NCBI GenBank assembly: GCA_900104495.1
Contig: FMXS01000003.1
Span: forward strand, 500,774-564,773
Length of the DNA: 64,000 nucleotides
Direction of reading: 5' to 3'
From: Ruminococcaceae bacterium FB2012
GTDB taxonomy: Bacteria > Bacillota > Clostridia > Oscillospirales > Ruminococcaceae
Positions 1 to 9,286 of this stretch are shown here, in pieces (the stretch's first letter is position 1; every line of letters begins with the position of its first letter). The notes under the pieces were generated by a model. That model was not told the DNA's origin and searched no databases. It was given only the letters and a program-made list of their open reading frames with translations. The position numbers and the translations under genes are program-made.

Positions 1-83
1 AGAAAGAACAGGGAAATAATATCCGGAGCATCGCCTTAGAGCGAGGATACAGCGTCCGCTCCGTTTTATTCCCTGTTCTTTCT
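1..83. terminator. Long branched hairpin at window start
   Basis: Bases 1-15 (AGAAAGAACAGGGAA) pair perfectly with 69-83, closing a structure whose interior can fold again (CGGAGC at 24-29 with GCTCCG at 58-63, TCGC at 31-34 with GCGA at 41-44). A T-rich tract follows on the plus strand. It may end a transcript from the left of the window, or the minus-strand gene that stops at 102. A structured RNA is also possible. Confidence 0.5.
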
Positions 84-94
84 TCTTTTTTCGG

Positions 95-116
95 GAGCGC
101 ATCAGCGCTCTTTTTT
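95..116 (+). terminator. Intrinsic terminator, plus strand
   Basis: GAGCGC-ATCA-GCGCTC followed directly by six T residues. It overlaps the last codons of the minus-strand gene ending at 102, so it must serve a transcript entering from the left of the window. Confidence 0.6.
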
Positions 117-2519
117 GTATTCTTCCAATTCTTTTCCGGAGAGCTCAAATTCCGGGTAATCCCACTTTTTGGCATCCTCACTGTCGGGATTCAGTTTTTT
201 CCTCGTCAGAGTGAATTCATCAAGGAAGTCGTTGGCTTCACTTTCGGAAAAAGGTTTTTCTTTCAGAAGAAAACCGTATTCGTCAAACTCCCCGTGGATG
301 CCTGCCTTTCCGCATTCAACAAGGCAAGGATGCAGTTTCAGCACTATGAACTTGTGGTCCCCCGCTTTGTGTTCGGGAAGCGAATAGCTGTAGTAGTCCT
401 TGAAGCTCCGGCCTTCGCTTTCGGGGACACGGAACCCTTTTACTCTCATGTACGCGCACCACCGGCGATGCTCCAGCCAGGCCAGCTCGTCCAGCCACCG
501 GCTCTTTTTCTTCCCGTCTGTCTGCTCGTCTTTTTTCGCGCAGACGATAAATCTCAGATATTCGCTCTCCGGCACTTGATTGCAGTCCTTCGCCGGGTCA
601 TCCGTTTCAAAAAGCGAGACCTTGTGGAACCCCACGGAAAACTCTCTGTATTTTCTATGTGCCACCTTAGCCAGACTCGAATAGTAAGAATATATATCCT
701 TGAGATTTTTGATCCTTTTTTTCTTGTTGTCCTTTGCAGTCTCGTCGTCAGTACCGTTCTTTTTCCTGTTATAGCGGTCTTCGACTTCGGAAGCGGACCC
801 GGACTTTCCTTCAAAGAAAATGTTCTTTACGCTGTACACGCTCTCCAGCGAACCGAAAGCGCACATGATTATGTCCGCAGTCTTCGGGTCTGAAGAGTAA
901 TAGTGCTTGTTTTCCTTGTTCAGCGCCCGGGCCAGATCGGAATTGTAGACAACGTAGCTTATGACTGTCCTGCCGGGCACGGAGCTGAACAGGTGGTGTT
1001 TCCCGACTATCTGACGAAGCCTGTCCGCCACTGCAAAGTTCTCCTCGTCAGAGCCGAGGGCTACCACAAAGTAATCGGTATCCAGCAGTTCGGATCTTTC
1101 TATCATTTCCACAAAATCATCTGACATAACGTCCGACTCCTTATAGTTAAAGGAGAAGTAAGGCTCCGATCGTTCGCTGTCCGAGAAGTTCAGTATCCCG
1201 GTGCCGGGATCCGCGGTCTTGAAAATGTCCGGGTTGATATAGTTGATGCGTCCTTCAAAATCCCCTTCTCCGCTGAAACTGCTCTCCTTGTTTCTCCGCT
1301 CTTTTGATACTACCGTGATATTCAGCCTGCATCCGAGCATCTGTCCGCACCAGTAGGCGGTGAGAAAGACTTCCGTGCCGATAACTCCGCTTCCGAGAAT
1401 GGTAACATTAAGGTCCCTGTTTCCGTCGCTGGCCGGCTCTTTGCCGATAAGCGGTTCAAACAGGGGCAGGTCGGAAAACTGGTTCGTCACCATGTTCCGG
1501 ACGCCGTTAATGGGAATGACCGCCGGGATGTTCCGCAGGATATATTCGTTTTTCTTATCTTCATCACTTCCGCCGTACAGCTTGTCATATTCCCTGCCTA
1601 AGATCATCATCTTCTTGTTGACCACAAAGGCCGTTTCTTCGTCAAGGTGAGAATATATGCTGTCAGAGGAAAAAACATATATCTCCGCGCCCTTTACCTT
1701 TTCCGAATCGGAATCGAGCAGAGCGGTAAGCGCCTGGATATTGCTGTTCTCGTCCGAGTCGATAAGGAATATCTTTGAATGCCTGCCGTGTATGTCGATA
1801 TGGAGCAGATCGTCCTTTACGCAGATAGCTCCTACCGTTCTTGCCTTTGCCATAAGCTCCGTGCTGTTTTCTTCATCGGTATCCGCGTATGCGTCGGTGA
1901 AAATTATGTTGATGTTCCTGCCGCTGTAATCGAGGATGCTTTTCGCCAGAGTTATGGAATTGTTATTGAGCTCGCTGAAATAGAACTTTTCCGTTCTGAA
2001 ACAGATGTTGGCCCAAAAAAGCCGGAGCTTCGGGGAAAATTCACTGAGCAGTTCCACCAGTATCGCACCGCAGATCACGGGGACAAGAATGTTCAGCACT
2101 GCGGCATATACCCCGTAGAATCCTATCCAGCCGGAGTTGCTTCCGATCACTTTGGATATCATGTTTTTCCCGGCGGTGATGTAAACGGTGTAGTCCTCGT
2201 CAAGGCTTATGGTCTGGAGAGTGTGTACCAGGCTGTTGAATATCGCCTCCGAGGGCTTCAGTGAGGACACGCCTTCCACTTCGTTGTAGACTGCGTAATA
2301 TCCCACGGCAAACCGCAGGCACCACACCGCAAAGATCAGCAGGAAGGATGCGATCAGCAGTTTAGATCTGAAAGAACGGTATCTGACCCCTTCGGCACCG
2401 CTGTTCCCGAAGATTATCCTTTTTAAAAATCTGAGAAAAGTCATCGCCGCTCTGATAATAAACACACCGAAAAAAGCCAGCGACATGACCAGCATTACCT
2501 TTATCAACACCGTATTCAT
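102..2519 (-). CDS. Membrane protein with Rossmann (TrkA-N-like) and C-terminal RyR domain
   Basis: 805 residues. The N-terminus has hydrophobic segments near residues 5-27, 53-73 and 132-158, with a loop between the last two that could act as a pore loop (TLQTISLDEDY); the layout recalls two-helix ion channels. A dinucleotide-binding glycine motif (LGSGVIGTE) lies near residue 370, as in TrkA-N/RCK regulators. Near 670-735 the pattern LEHRRWCAYMRVKGF followed by KLHPCL is typical of RyR domains, which are proposed ligand sensors in bacteria. The likely role is a ligand-gated channel or signalling protein; the substrate is unknown. The start is set by GGAGG seven bases or so before the ATG. 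It stands alone, with no recognisable partner in the window. Confidence 0.6.
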   Translation of the reverse strand: MNTVLIKVMLVMSLAFFGVFIIRAAMTFLRFLKRIIFGNSGAEGVRYRSFRSKLLIASFLLIFAVWCLRFAVGYYAVYNEVEGVSSLKPSEAIFNSLVHTLQTISLDEDYTVYITAGKNMISKVIGSNSGWIGFYGVYAAVLNILVPVICGAILVELLSEFSPKLRLFWANICFRTEKFYFSELNNNSITLAKSILDYSGRNINIIFTDAYADTDEENSTELMAKARTVGAICVKDDLLHIDIHGRHSKIFLIDSDENSNIQALTALLDSDSEKVKGAEIYVFSSDSIYSHLDEETAFVVNKKMMILGREYDKLYGGSDEDKKNEYILRNIPAVIPINGVRNMVTNQFSDLPLFEPLIGKEPASDGNRDLNVTILGSGVIGTEVFLTAYWCGQMLGCRLNITVVSKERRNKESSFSGEGDFEGRINYINPDIFKTADPGTGILNFSDSERSEPYFSFNYKESDVMSDDFVEMIERSELLDTDYFVVALGSDEENFAVADRLRQIVGKHHLFSSVPGRTVISYVVYNSDLARALNKENKHYYSSDPKTADIIMCAFGSLESVYSVKNIFFEGKSGSASEVEDRYNRKKNGTDDETAKDNKKKRIKNLKDIYSYYSSLAKVAHRKYREFSVGFHKVSLFETDDPAKDCNQVPESEYLRFIVCAKKDEQTDGKKKSRWLDELAWLEHRRWCAYMRVKGFRVPESEGRSFKDYYSYSLPEHKAGDHKFIVLKLHPCLVECGKAGIHGEFDEYGFLLKEKPFSESEANDFLDEFTLTRKKLNPDSEDAKKWDYPEFELSGKELEEYKKER

Positions 2520-2561
2520 ATTACGATCCTCCGTCCCGAACTGTAAAAAATCCCGTTTGCC

Positions 2562-3893
2562 TTATCCGAAATACTCCGCCGCGAAGTCCTCGAAGCTCTT
2601 TCCCTGATCCTTTCGGTCAAGGTCAACGTCTTTAAGACGCGCCGCCGCGCCTGCAAACATCGGCAGGTCCTTCACATAGCCGTAACCCCGGTTATGGATC
2701 TCCCATTCCTCTGCCATGTCTGCGGCTGTGCGGTATTCCGTGATGCACCCTCTGACCTTATGCTCCCGAAGCAGAGCCTCGCAGATGACGGTCATGTCCG
2801 CCTTGTTTGTTATCCTGTAGGAGTCTACTATCTTCCAGCTTCCTCCGCCGCCCGATGAATATACTGCCGTAAATTCCTCGCCGCCGTAGGAGAAGGTGTA
2901 ACCGCTCTCTCCGGCAGGAGCAAGGGAAAGCTCCGAAGCCGATACCGTGGGAGTTTCCTCTCCGCCGGAGGCTTTAAAATACATATCCGCCGCGAAGCTG
3001 TAAGCGTAAAGGGCCCTTGACAGCCCCGCCAGCTCTGCGGGAGGGTCCTCGCCGTTCAGCACACTGCAAGCGTAGGACAAAGCGCAGAATTCCATACTGC
3101 ACCCGCCGGCTTTGGCGGTGTGTACCCGGTCAAGCTCAGCCGCCGGGATGTCCCGCACCTCAATATAGTATTTCCCGTCCTTCGATCCCACCGAAGCCGG
3201 AGCGCCGTCAACAGACACCTCTCCGGGATGCTTGTCAAAATAGATGCGGCAGCTGGTATCGGAGTCTATCAGCAGGGCCGTTCCCAGCAGTTTCACTCCC
3301 GAGGGAAGGTCGCCCTCCGAGGAGAATCTGTACTTGTTCAGCCCGTCCGCCGCCGGAAGGATATCCTCCAGCCCGGGGTCTTCCGCCCCGGAGAACACGG
3401 CTTCGGCATATTTTCCGTAAACGTCAAGGGCTCCTGCCAGGGCTTCCAGCCCGGAGCCGTGACCGCCTGCTTTCACCGTACCGATGTACTCTCTTACGGT
3501 GACCGATGCGCCTTTCTCACCGAACACACAGCCTTCGCCGTCAAAGAACCGCACCACCGAGTCTCCCTTTTTCAGCCGCAGGGAAACGGGGGTGTCCAGC
3601 TGAGTGGGGTCCACGGGGCAGCTCACCTTGTAAAGCCCGGCATTCTCGCCGGAATCCTCCGCCGTGACCTCAGTCAGCGGCAGGACGGTCTCGCCGTTGG
3701 GGCCTGTGACCGAAAAGCTGTCGAAGGCTGAAGTATTCTGAAGGTCGAGGTAAAAATTCACGCCGATCTCGCCGTTCAGCGACAGCGACACGCCTTTGAG
3801 GACATTCCGCCGGGGCGCTTCCGCGCCGGCAGGGAGAACGGAACAAAGGGCCAAAGCGGCCGCTGCAAGAGCAGAAATCAGTTTTGGAAACAT
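2562..3893 (-). CDS. Secreted protein of unknown function
   Basis: 443 residues from the ATG at 3893, chosen because GGAGGT lies seven bases upstream; a GTG nine bases earlier overlaps that ribosome site and is less likely. Residues 1-25 form a signal peptide ending in AGA, so the protein is exported. The N-terminal domain starts with a pattern close to SLNGEIGVNFYLDL, which I associate with secreted proteins of Ruminococcus-like bacteria, but no enzymatic motif is visible. The C-terminus is acidic and helical. There is no dockerin or cell-wall sorting signal. It follows the RyR protein gene by only about 40 bases in gene order, so the two may be co-transcribed, this gene first. Confidence 0.6.
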   Translation of the reverse strand: MFPKLISALAAAALALCSVLPAGAEAPRRNVLKGVSLSLNGEIGVNFYLDLQNTSAFDSFSVTGPNGETVLPLTEVTAEDSGENAGLYKVSCPVDPTQLDTPVSLRLKKGDSVVRFFDGEGCVFGEKGASVTVREYIGTVKAGGHGSGLEALAGALDVYGKYAEAVFSGAEDPGLEDILPAADGLNKYRFSSEGDLPSGVKLLGTALLIDSDTSCRIYFDKHPGEVSVDGAPASVGSKDGKYYIEVRDIPAAELDRVHTAKAGGCSMEFCALSYACSVLNGEDPPAELAGLSRALYAYSFAADMYFKASGGEETPTVSASELSLAPAGESGYTFSYGGEEFTAVYSSGGGGSWKIVDSYRITNKADMTVICEALLREHKVRGCITEYRTAADMAEEWEIHNRGYGYVKDLPMFAGAAARLKDVDLDRKDQGKSFEDFAAEYFG

Positions 3894-4060
3894 CAGATGC
3901 ACCTCCGAAATTATTAGCGCGGCGGGGCCGCACCAAGCAGCGAACGACTGCTGTCACTGCGGTTTTGAGCTAATGCCGAGATGTTCGTTCTGTACGATCT
4001 GTTCATAGCTATTGTGACTGAAACGTTGTATGGGTCGGCAGTCTGCTACGCTCCAAACGA
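3894..4060. other. Intergenic stretch, no gene seen
   Basis: Upstream region of the secreted-protein gene. No open frame with a ribosome site and no clear promoter were found. The stretch to 4336 is otherwise made of the two repeats listed next. Confidence 0.5.
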
Positions 4061-4061
4061 G

Positions 4062-4172
4062 GGAGAAGATTTCCAACATAGGCTCCCGCCCCAATTCGGG
4101 GGCTTTCCGATCGCCCCCGAGCCCCTTCGGGTACGCCCTTTACGGTGGAGAAGGATCCCAACATAGGCTCAC
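4062..4172. repeat. Direct repeat pair, 85-bp spacing
   Basis: A block of about 28 bases beginning GGAGAAG and containing CCAACATAGGCTC occurs at 4062 and again at 4147, with three or four differences. The intervening segment holds GC-rich inverted repeats (CGGGGGC and GCCCCCG). The second copy runs straight into the foldback element at 4171. Confidence 0.6.
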
Positions 4173-4327
4173 GCCCGGAAATAATGAAGAATGAATAGTG
4201 AATAATGAAAAATGAAAAATGAAAAATTAAGGTATCGCCTTCGGCGACGAAAAATCCGTCCGCGGAGCGGACTCCTTTATTATTCATTATTCAATATTCA
4301 TCATTCATTATTCATTATTTCCGGGCG
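4171..4327. repeat. MITE-like foldback element
   Basis: About 157 bp bounded by inverted repeats starting ACGCCCGGAAATAATGAA at 4171 and ending with its complement at 4327. The arms are long AATGAATAATG-type simple sequence, and the centre carries two small GC hairpins. It has no coding capacity. The structure fits a non-autonomous miniature element; no transposase is present in the window. Confidence 0.65.
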
Positions 4328-4336
4328 TAATTCCTC

Positions 4337-6031
4337 TCAGGAGAGCTGCGCACCCGCATAGCTGTGCGCGTCAAGACGCTTCTCAAAATCTTCTACCGGC
4401 AGGGGCCTGTCAAAGAAAAATCCCTGTGCCAGCTCGCAGTGATTCTCCCGCAGGATGTTCACCTGCTGCTGAGTCTCAACTCCTTCGGCTATGCACTCCA
4501 GCCCTAACTCCTTAGCCATTGCCACAACGTATTTGAACATCACACTGCGGGTGCTCTTTTCGTCGTCTTCGTCCACCGGCAGGAAACTGCGGTCTATCTT
4601 CAAAACGTTCCAGGGCACTTCTTTGATAAGGTTCAGCGACGAGTACCCCATGCCGAAATCGTCCACCGAGGTGCTTATCCCCGCCTCCTGGAGCCCGCTT
4701 ACCACGCTCTTCAGATAGCGGAATTCCACATCCGTCGTGGTCTCGGTCAGCTCCATTTCAAGGTATTCGTGAGGCACGTTGTTCCTGTCCACGATCTCAA
4801 GGATGTGCTTCAGCAGGTCTTCGTCCAGCATATGCTTACGCGAGAGGTTCACCGAGACCCGCACTACCTTCCGGCCTTCGTCAAGCCACCGTCTGACATC
4901 CCGGCAGACGTGGTCCAGCATATAAAAGTCCAGACGGCAGATGTCTATTCCCTGTTCCAGCAGCGGGATGAATTCCCCGGGCTGGATGATCCGCCCTTCA
5001 TGATACCAGCGGCAGAGCGCCTCCGCGCCGATAAGCTCGCCGGTGGCGATGTCGATCTTCGGCTGATAGTAGACCTTGAATTCCTCGTTTTTCAGCGACT
5101 CCGGGAACATCCTCTGCAAACGGCTCGCCTTCTGCTTGCGGGCGTTCATCTCGTCGTTGAAGTATACCACGTCCGACTGACCGTTGGATTTGGCCGCCGC
5201 CAGCGCGCTGATTATCTTGTCAAAAATGTCTCCCACATCGCTGTATTCAAAATCCTCCGGGATCATGAAGATGCCCGCCGAGGCCGAAACTCTGATGCGG
5301 TCCCCGGTGTTCTCGTCATAGACGATGCCCGTGCCGCTTAAAAAGTTCAGAAGCTCCTCCAGCCTGTCCTTCGGGCAGATCGCCACGAAGTTGTCGCCGC
5401 CCATTCTTCCGATGAAGCCGTTTTCTCCGATGATCTCCTCCGCCTGGTGGAAAAAGCCCTGCATAACAAAGTTCCCCGCGTGCCTTCCCACCTGCTGATT
5501 CACCAGCGAGAAGTGCTTGAGGTTGAAGTTCATCGCCGCCTTGCCGCACAGTTTCCCGATAGGTCCGTTCTTTTGCAGCTGCTTGATGAAATATCTCAGA
5601 TTGCGGTAGCCGTCGTCGTCGTAGAAGGCAAATCGCTCCGCCGCCGCGATGACTCTGCCTCGGCTGACATAAGCGCCTACGGTCTCGTTGAACAGCCGTA
5701 TCCTCCGACGTTCGGTCTCGGTCCAGGGGGGAGCCCCTGCTTCAATGTAAATACGGCAGCTGATGATAGTCATCATTTCCGTTATGGTGCGCTCGTTGAT
5801 GATCTCCACGCAGGGCTTGCCGCTGTCATAGGCGATGATCTTCTCGCCCCGGTCCATAGCCTCCAGCCGCGCATTGGCATAGCTGGTGGAAGTGAGCTTT
5901 GCGACTCTCAGCACTTTGCAGATCCTGGCCGTTTCGGGACGCAGAGCCTCAATATCAACAGTGCGCATGGTGTTGACTTTTTTTATCAGATCTTCAAAAG
6001 CCAAATGGTATTCAATATCCTTCTGATCCAT
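4337..6031 (-). CDS. GGDEF-EAL protein, probable c-di-GMP phosphodiesterase
   Basis: 564 residues, no membrane segment, so cytosolic. An N-terminal region (1-130) of unknown fold precedes a GGDEF domain with GGDNF in place of GGDEF, which probably makes the cyclase half inactive or only regulatory. The EAL domain keeps GAEALCRW, the DDFGMGYSSL loop, KIDRSF and AEGVET, the residues needed to hydrolyse c-di-GMP to pGpG. GGGAG precedes the ATG. The gene is divergent from the diguanylate cyclase at 6303, so synthesis and breakdown enzymes sit back to back across a 271-base region that probably holds both promoters. Confidence 0.85.
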   Translation of the reverse strand: MDQKDIEYHLAFEDLIKKVNTMRTVDIEALRPETARICKVLRVAKLTSTSYANARLEAMDRGEKIIAYDSGKPCVEIINERTITEMMTIISCRIYIEAGAPPWTETERRRIRLFNETVGAYVSRGRVIAAAERFAFYDDDGYRNLRYFIKQLQKNGPIGKLCGKAAMNFNLKHFSLVNQQVGRHAGNFVMQGFFHQAEEIIGENGFIGRMGGDNFVAICPKDRLEELLNFLSGTGIVYDENTGDRIRVSASAGIFMIPEDFEYSDVGDIFDKIISALAAAKSNGQSDVVYFNDEMNARKQKASRLQRMFPESLKNEEFKVYYQPKIDIATGELIGAEALCRWYHEGRIIQPGEFIPLLEQGIDICRLDFYMLDHVCRDVRRWLDEGRKVVRVSVNLSRKHMLDEDLLKHILEIVDRNNVPHEYLEMELTETTTDVEFRYLKSVVSGLQEAGISTSVDDFGMGYSSLNLIKEVPWNVLKIDRSFLPVDEDDEKSTRSVMFKYVVAMAKELGLECIAEGVETQQQVNILRENHCELAQGFFFDRPLPVEDFEKRLDAHSYAGAQLS

Positions 6032-6231
6032 AACGATCTCCCTGTTTCATAATTATAGCAAATTCCCCAATAATTGTATATTATGCACTATATATACTTA
6101 CAATATCACATAATAATTATATCAAATGCGTAACCTCTTTTCAATTAACAATATGTAGAAATATTGTTACGGATTTTGTGAACTTTTTTCCCAACGCAGT
6201 ATACCCTTATGGAAAAATATTGTTCCGCCTA

Positions 6232-6260
6232 TTGAAATTCCCCTGAGGATGTGTTATTAT
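6232..6260 (+). promoter_or_regulatory. Sigma-A-type promoter for the cyclase gene
   Basis: TTGAAA at 6232-6237, a 17-base spacer, and TATTAT at 6255-6260, about 40 bases before the start codon at 6303. The fit to the housekeeping consensus is good; no start site was mapped. Confidence 0.6.
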
Positions 6261-6302
6261 AATAATGTCAATGTCCGATTATTAACCGAAGGGAGTGAGA
6301 TC

Positions 6303-7814
6303 ATGTCCGGCAAAAAAAACAGCCGCGCCAGCCTGCGGAATATCAGCAAGGCCCAGGTGCTTATGATACTCGGCTTCGGTTTTATCGTGGTCGCCGCCGT
6401 TATACTCGTCTCCTCCCTTGCTATACGCAAGACCGATGAAGTTCTGAAGAACAAGGTCATTTCTCTGACCTCCTCCCTTAACGTTCAGATGAAGCTCAAT
6501 ATGGACTCCTATCTTTCGCGTATGGAGACTATCGCCACCCTTGCCTTCGGTGAAAGCGAGGCTTACACCTACGACGCCACCGACCCGAACAACGACGAGT
6601 ACGAGGCTATCAATACCGAGAAGAAGATCTCCGAGCGGCTTTTCAGCCTTTGTATAATGGAGAACTTCGTGGATTACGGCATCGTCTACCGCAACAACCG
6701 CACCGTGGGAAAGATCTCCAACGGCACCTCCACCCTCTTCGGCGATAAGATATTCTCCGAGTTAAGTTCGATGATCTCCCGCCCCCGTACCAACGACGGC
6801 TGGTCCACGGGCTACGGAAACAACTTCAAGCGGATATATTACGTCAAAAAGGTCCACGAGAATGCGGTGCTGTTCATTTCCTTCTATGCCTCCGAGCTGG
6901 ATGCGGTCTTTGATAACCCCGAGACTCTCAGCGATATGGATATCCGTCTTGTCAACCAGGACAAGAACATCATCTACTCCAAAAACACCGAGGAACTGGG
7001 CTCTCCCCTTCCCACGGAGATAAGCAGCAGGATAGAAGGCAAGATCTCCGCCTCCGTCCTGGATAACGAATACCTCGTCTCCCTGGACAGCTGCGGAGGC
7101 TGGTTCGTAGTCTGCTCTATCCCCACGCCTATCATCCTGAACGAAAAGAATGAGATGACCACCTATATCTATTTCACCGCGGGCGTCGCCGCGTTTCTGG
7201 CGGTGCTGGTGGCTCTGCTGCTCTCCTACCGCATCATCAGTCCTATCAGAAAGACCGTTTCCTCCCTGGACGACAAGGCCCGCATCGACCTGCTCACGGG
7301 CATACTCAACAAGCGCTCCTTTGAGGAGTACGCCGGAAACTGCCTTGCAAATTCCCTGGAGTCCGAGCGTCACGCACTTATCATCCTCGACATAGACAAC
7401 TTCAAGGGCGTCAACGATACTTTGGGCCACGCCTACGGCGATAAGGTGCTGGAAAAGACAGGCGAGATACTCCGCTCCACCTTCTCCGATGACGACTATC
7501 TGGGCCGTATCGGCGGCGACGAGTTCTGCATCCTCGTCAACACACGCTTTGACAGCAGTGATAAGTTCGACGCCTTCCTCCTCGAGAAGTGCAAGGAGCT
7601 TTCCTCCGCTTATCACGAATATTACAGCGGACGGGACGGCGATTACAAGATCTCCGCCAGTATGGGCGTTGCCCTCTGGCCGGATAACGGCAGGTCCTTC
7701 GAGGAAATGTATTCCGCCTGCGACAGCGCCCTTTACCGCTCCAAAAAGAGCGGGCGCGACACCTTCACCTTCTATGATGCGAATACGGAAAGCGAGGGGA
7801 CAGAAAATGAATAG
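6303..7814 (+). CDS. Membrane diguanylate cyclase with extracytoplasmic sensor
   Basis: 503 residues from the ATG at 6303, which has GAAGGGAGTGAG before it; an in-frame ATG 54 bases earlier has no such site and lies inside the promoter. A membrane helix at about 19-42 and another at about 290-315 enclose a large external domain of Cache-like size. The C-terminal GGDEF domain has DLLTGILNKRSF, DIDNFKGVNDTLGH and an intact RIGGDEF. The position of the inhibitory RxxD site reads SDDD, so product inhibition is probably absent. Its last codons overlap the start of a sugar-binding lipoprotein, which suggests the two products work together. Confidence 0.9.
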   Translation: MSGKKNSRASLRNISKAQVLMILGFGFIVVAAVILVSSLAIRKTDEVLKNKVISLTSSLNVQMKLNMDSYLSRMETIATLAFGESEAYTYDATDPNNDEYEAINTEKKISERLFSLCIMENFVDYGIVYRNNRTVGKISNGTSTLFGDKIFSELSSMISRPRTNDGWSTGYGNNFKRIYYVKKVHENAVLFISFYASELDAVFDNPETLSDMDIRLVNQDKNIIYSKNTEELGSPLPTEISSRIEGKISASVLDNEYLVSLDSCGGWFVVCSIPTPIILNEKNEMTTYIYFTAGVAAFLAVLVALLLSYRIISPIRKTVSSLDDKARIDLLTGILNKRSFEEYAGNCLANSLESERHALIILDIDNFKGVNDTLGHAYGDKVLEKTGEILRSTFSDDDYLGRIGGDEFCILVNTRFDSSDKFDAFLLEKCKELSSAYHEYYSGRDGDYKISASMGVALWPDNGRSFEEMYSACDSALYRSKKSGRDTFTFYDANTESEGTENE

Positions 7815-9090
7815 GTTTTCCAAACTCATCGCCCTCGCCCTTTCCGCAGTGATGCTCCTGCTCTCCGGCTGTACGGAGGATCCCGTCGTCCGCAAGCAGA
7901 CCAATCAGGTGCAGATAACTCTCTCCTGGTGGGGCAACGATTCAAGAAACGAGTATACCATAGCCGCCGTACAGCGCTTTGAAAAGCTCCACCCCGAGAT
8001 AAAGGTCAAGTGCAGTTACTCGGAGTGGTCCGGCTATGAGGCAAGAAGCCAGGTGCAGATGATCTCCGGCACCGAGGCCGACGTTATGCAGATAAACGTG
8101 GGCTGGCTCGCAAAGTATTCCCCCGACGGGAACGGCTACTACGATCTGGAAAAGCTCGCCGACACCGTGGATCTCTCCAACTTCTCCTCCGAGATGCTGG
8201 ACTACGGCAGAAGAAACGGCGTCCTCAACGCCATACCCATAGCAATGAACGCCGAAACGGTCTATATCAACAAGTCCGTATACGACAGCTTCGGGGTCTC
8301 CGTTCCCCAGACCTGGGACGATCTCTTCCGCGCCGCTGATGTGTTCAGAAAGCACGGCATCTTCGCCCTTGCGGGAGCTTCAAAGTCCATCTGGCTCTAC
8401 TGCATCGCCTACGCCGAACAGCAGACGGGCAAGACCTTCTTCACTGACAACGGCGAGATAAATTTCTCCGCCGGGGAGTTCAAGGTCATGATAGAGTTCT
8501 ATGACCGCCTCGTCAAGGAGAAGGTCATCCCCAAGGTGGAGGACTTCCAGCGGTTCAACATCGACAACGGCGCCTACGCAGGAGTCGTCGCCTGGGTCAG
8601 CGATGCCCTCAATTACTACAAGGGCGTCATCGAGAAGGGCTCCGAGATAATCGCCGCCGGCTATACCGCCGATGACCCCTCAAAGGCAGGCTCCGGCTGG
8701 TACGCCAAGCCCGCCACCCTCTATGCCCTCAGCAGAAATACCGAGCATCCCAAGGAGGCCGCTATGCTCCTGGACTTCATGCTCAACAGCACCGAATGGG
8801 CCGAGCTCCAGGGCGTGGAAAAGGGTATTCCCCTCAGCGCTTCGGTGAGAAAATATCTGGACGAGACCGGCAAGCTCAGCGGGCTTCAGTACGAAGCCTC
8901 ACAAGTCATGGAAAACAACAAGCTCATCAGACCGATGAACTCCGTCATCGAGGACTCCGCGCTTTACGAGACCTTCATCGACGCCTGCGACCTTGTGCTT
9001 TTCAATAAAGCCACCGCCGACGAGGCCGCCTCACAGCTTTGCAAGACCTATGCGGAAAAATACAAAATGCGGCAGGACAGCGCCTCCTGA
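7807..9090 (+). CDS. Family 1 extracellular solute-binding lipoprotein
   Basis: 427 residues from the ATG at 7807, overlapping the end of the cyclase gene by eight bases, so translation is probably coupled. A lipoprotein signal ends in LLSGC. The mature part begins with VQITLSWWGNDSRNEYTIAAV and continues in the pattern of ABC-type sugar-binding proteins (family 1), including KYSPDGNGYYDLEKLAD and AIPIAMNAETVYINKSVYD. No ABC permease or ATPase for sugars lies next to it. It may therefore deliver ligand information to the cyclase rather than feed a transporter. That role is inferred from gene order only. Confidence 0.85.
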   Translation: MNRFSKLIALALSAVMLLLSGCTEDPVVRKQTNQVQITLSWWGNDSRNEYTIAAVQRFEKLHPEIKVKCSYSEWSGYEARSQVQMISGTEADVMQINVGWLAKYSPDGNGYYDLEKLADTVDLSNFSSEMLDYGRRNGVLNAIPIAMNAETVYINKSVYDSFGVSVPQTWDDLFRAADVFRKHGIFALAGASKSIWLYCIAYAEQQTGKTFFTDNGEINFSAGEFKVMIEFYDRLVKEKVIPKVEDFQRFNIDNGAYAGVVAWVSDALNYYKGVIEKGSEIIAAGYTADDPSKAGSGWYAKPATLYALSRNTEHPKEAAMLLDFMLNSTEWAELQGVEKGIPLSASVRKYLDETGKLSGLQYEASQVMENNKLIRPMNSVIEDSALYETFIDACDLVLFNKATADEAASQLCKTYAEKYKMRQDSAS

Positions 9091-9125
9091 CGCGGATGCG
9101 GAGCCGTTAATACAAACACATACAA

Positions 9126-9158
9126 CAAGCCGGTCGGGGCCAGCGTCCCGCCGGCTTG
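9126..9158 (+). terminator. Terminator after the binding-protein gene
   Basis: CAAGCCGG at 9126-9133 pairs with CCGGCTTG at 9151-9158; only a weak T-rich tail follows. Confidence 0.5.
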
Positions 9159-9199
9159 CTTCATATCCGGGCGCTGTCAGTATTATTACAAAATTATCA

Positions 9200-9215
9200 G
9201 TTAGCATAGGCTAAT
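9200..9215. promoter_or_regulatory. DtxR-type operator, site 1
   Basis: GTTAGCATAGGCTAAT, one mismatch from the palindrome GTTAGC-N4-GCTAAC repeated through this window. It lies upstream of the promoter at 9251. Confidence 0.6.
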
Positions 9216-9250
9216 TGTTTGTGCATATTTCCGAAAATGCCCCGTCAGTA

Positions 9251-9279
9251 TTGACATTGTGTTCCGTATATGATATTCT
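9251..9279 (+). promoter_or_regulatory. Promoter of the DUF2325-flavodoxin operon
   Basis: TTGACA at 9251-9256, a 17-base spacer and TATTCT at 9274-9279. Operator sites lie before it (9200) and immediately after it (9287), as expected for a repressed promoter. Confidence 0.65.
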
Positions 9280-9286
9280 TTTAGCA

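Noticed and set aside
6762..7904. Open frame of 380 codons on the minus strand
   Set aside because: It is antisense to the cyclase gene, which has clear GGDEF motifs.
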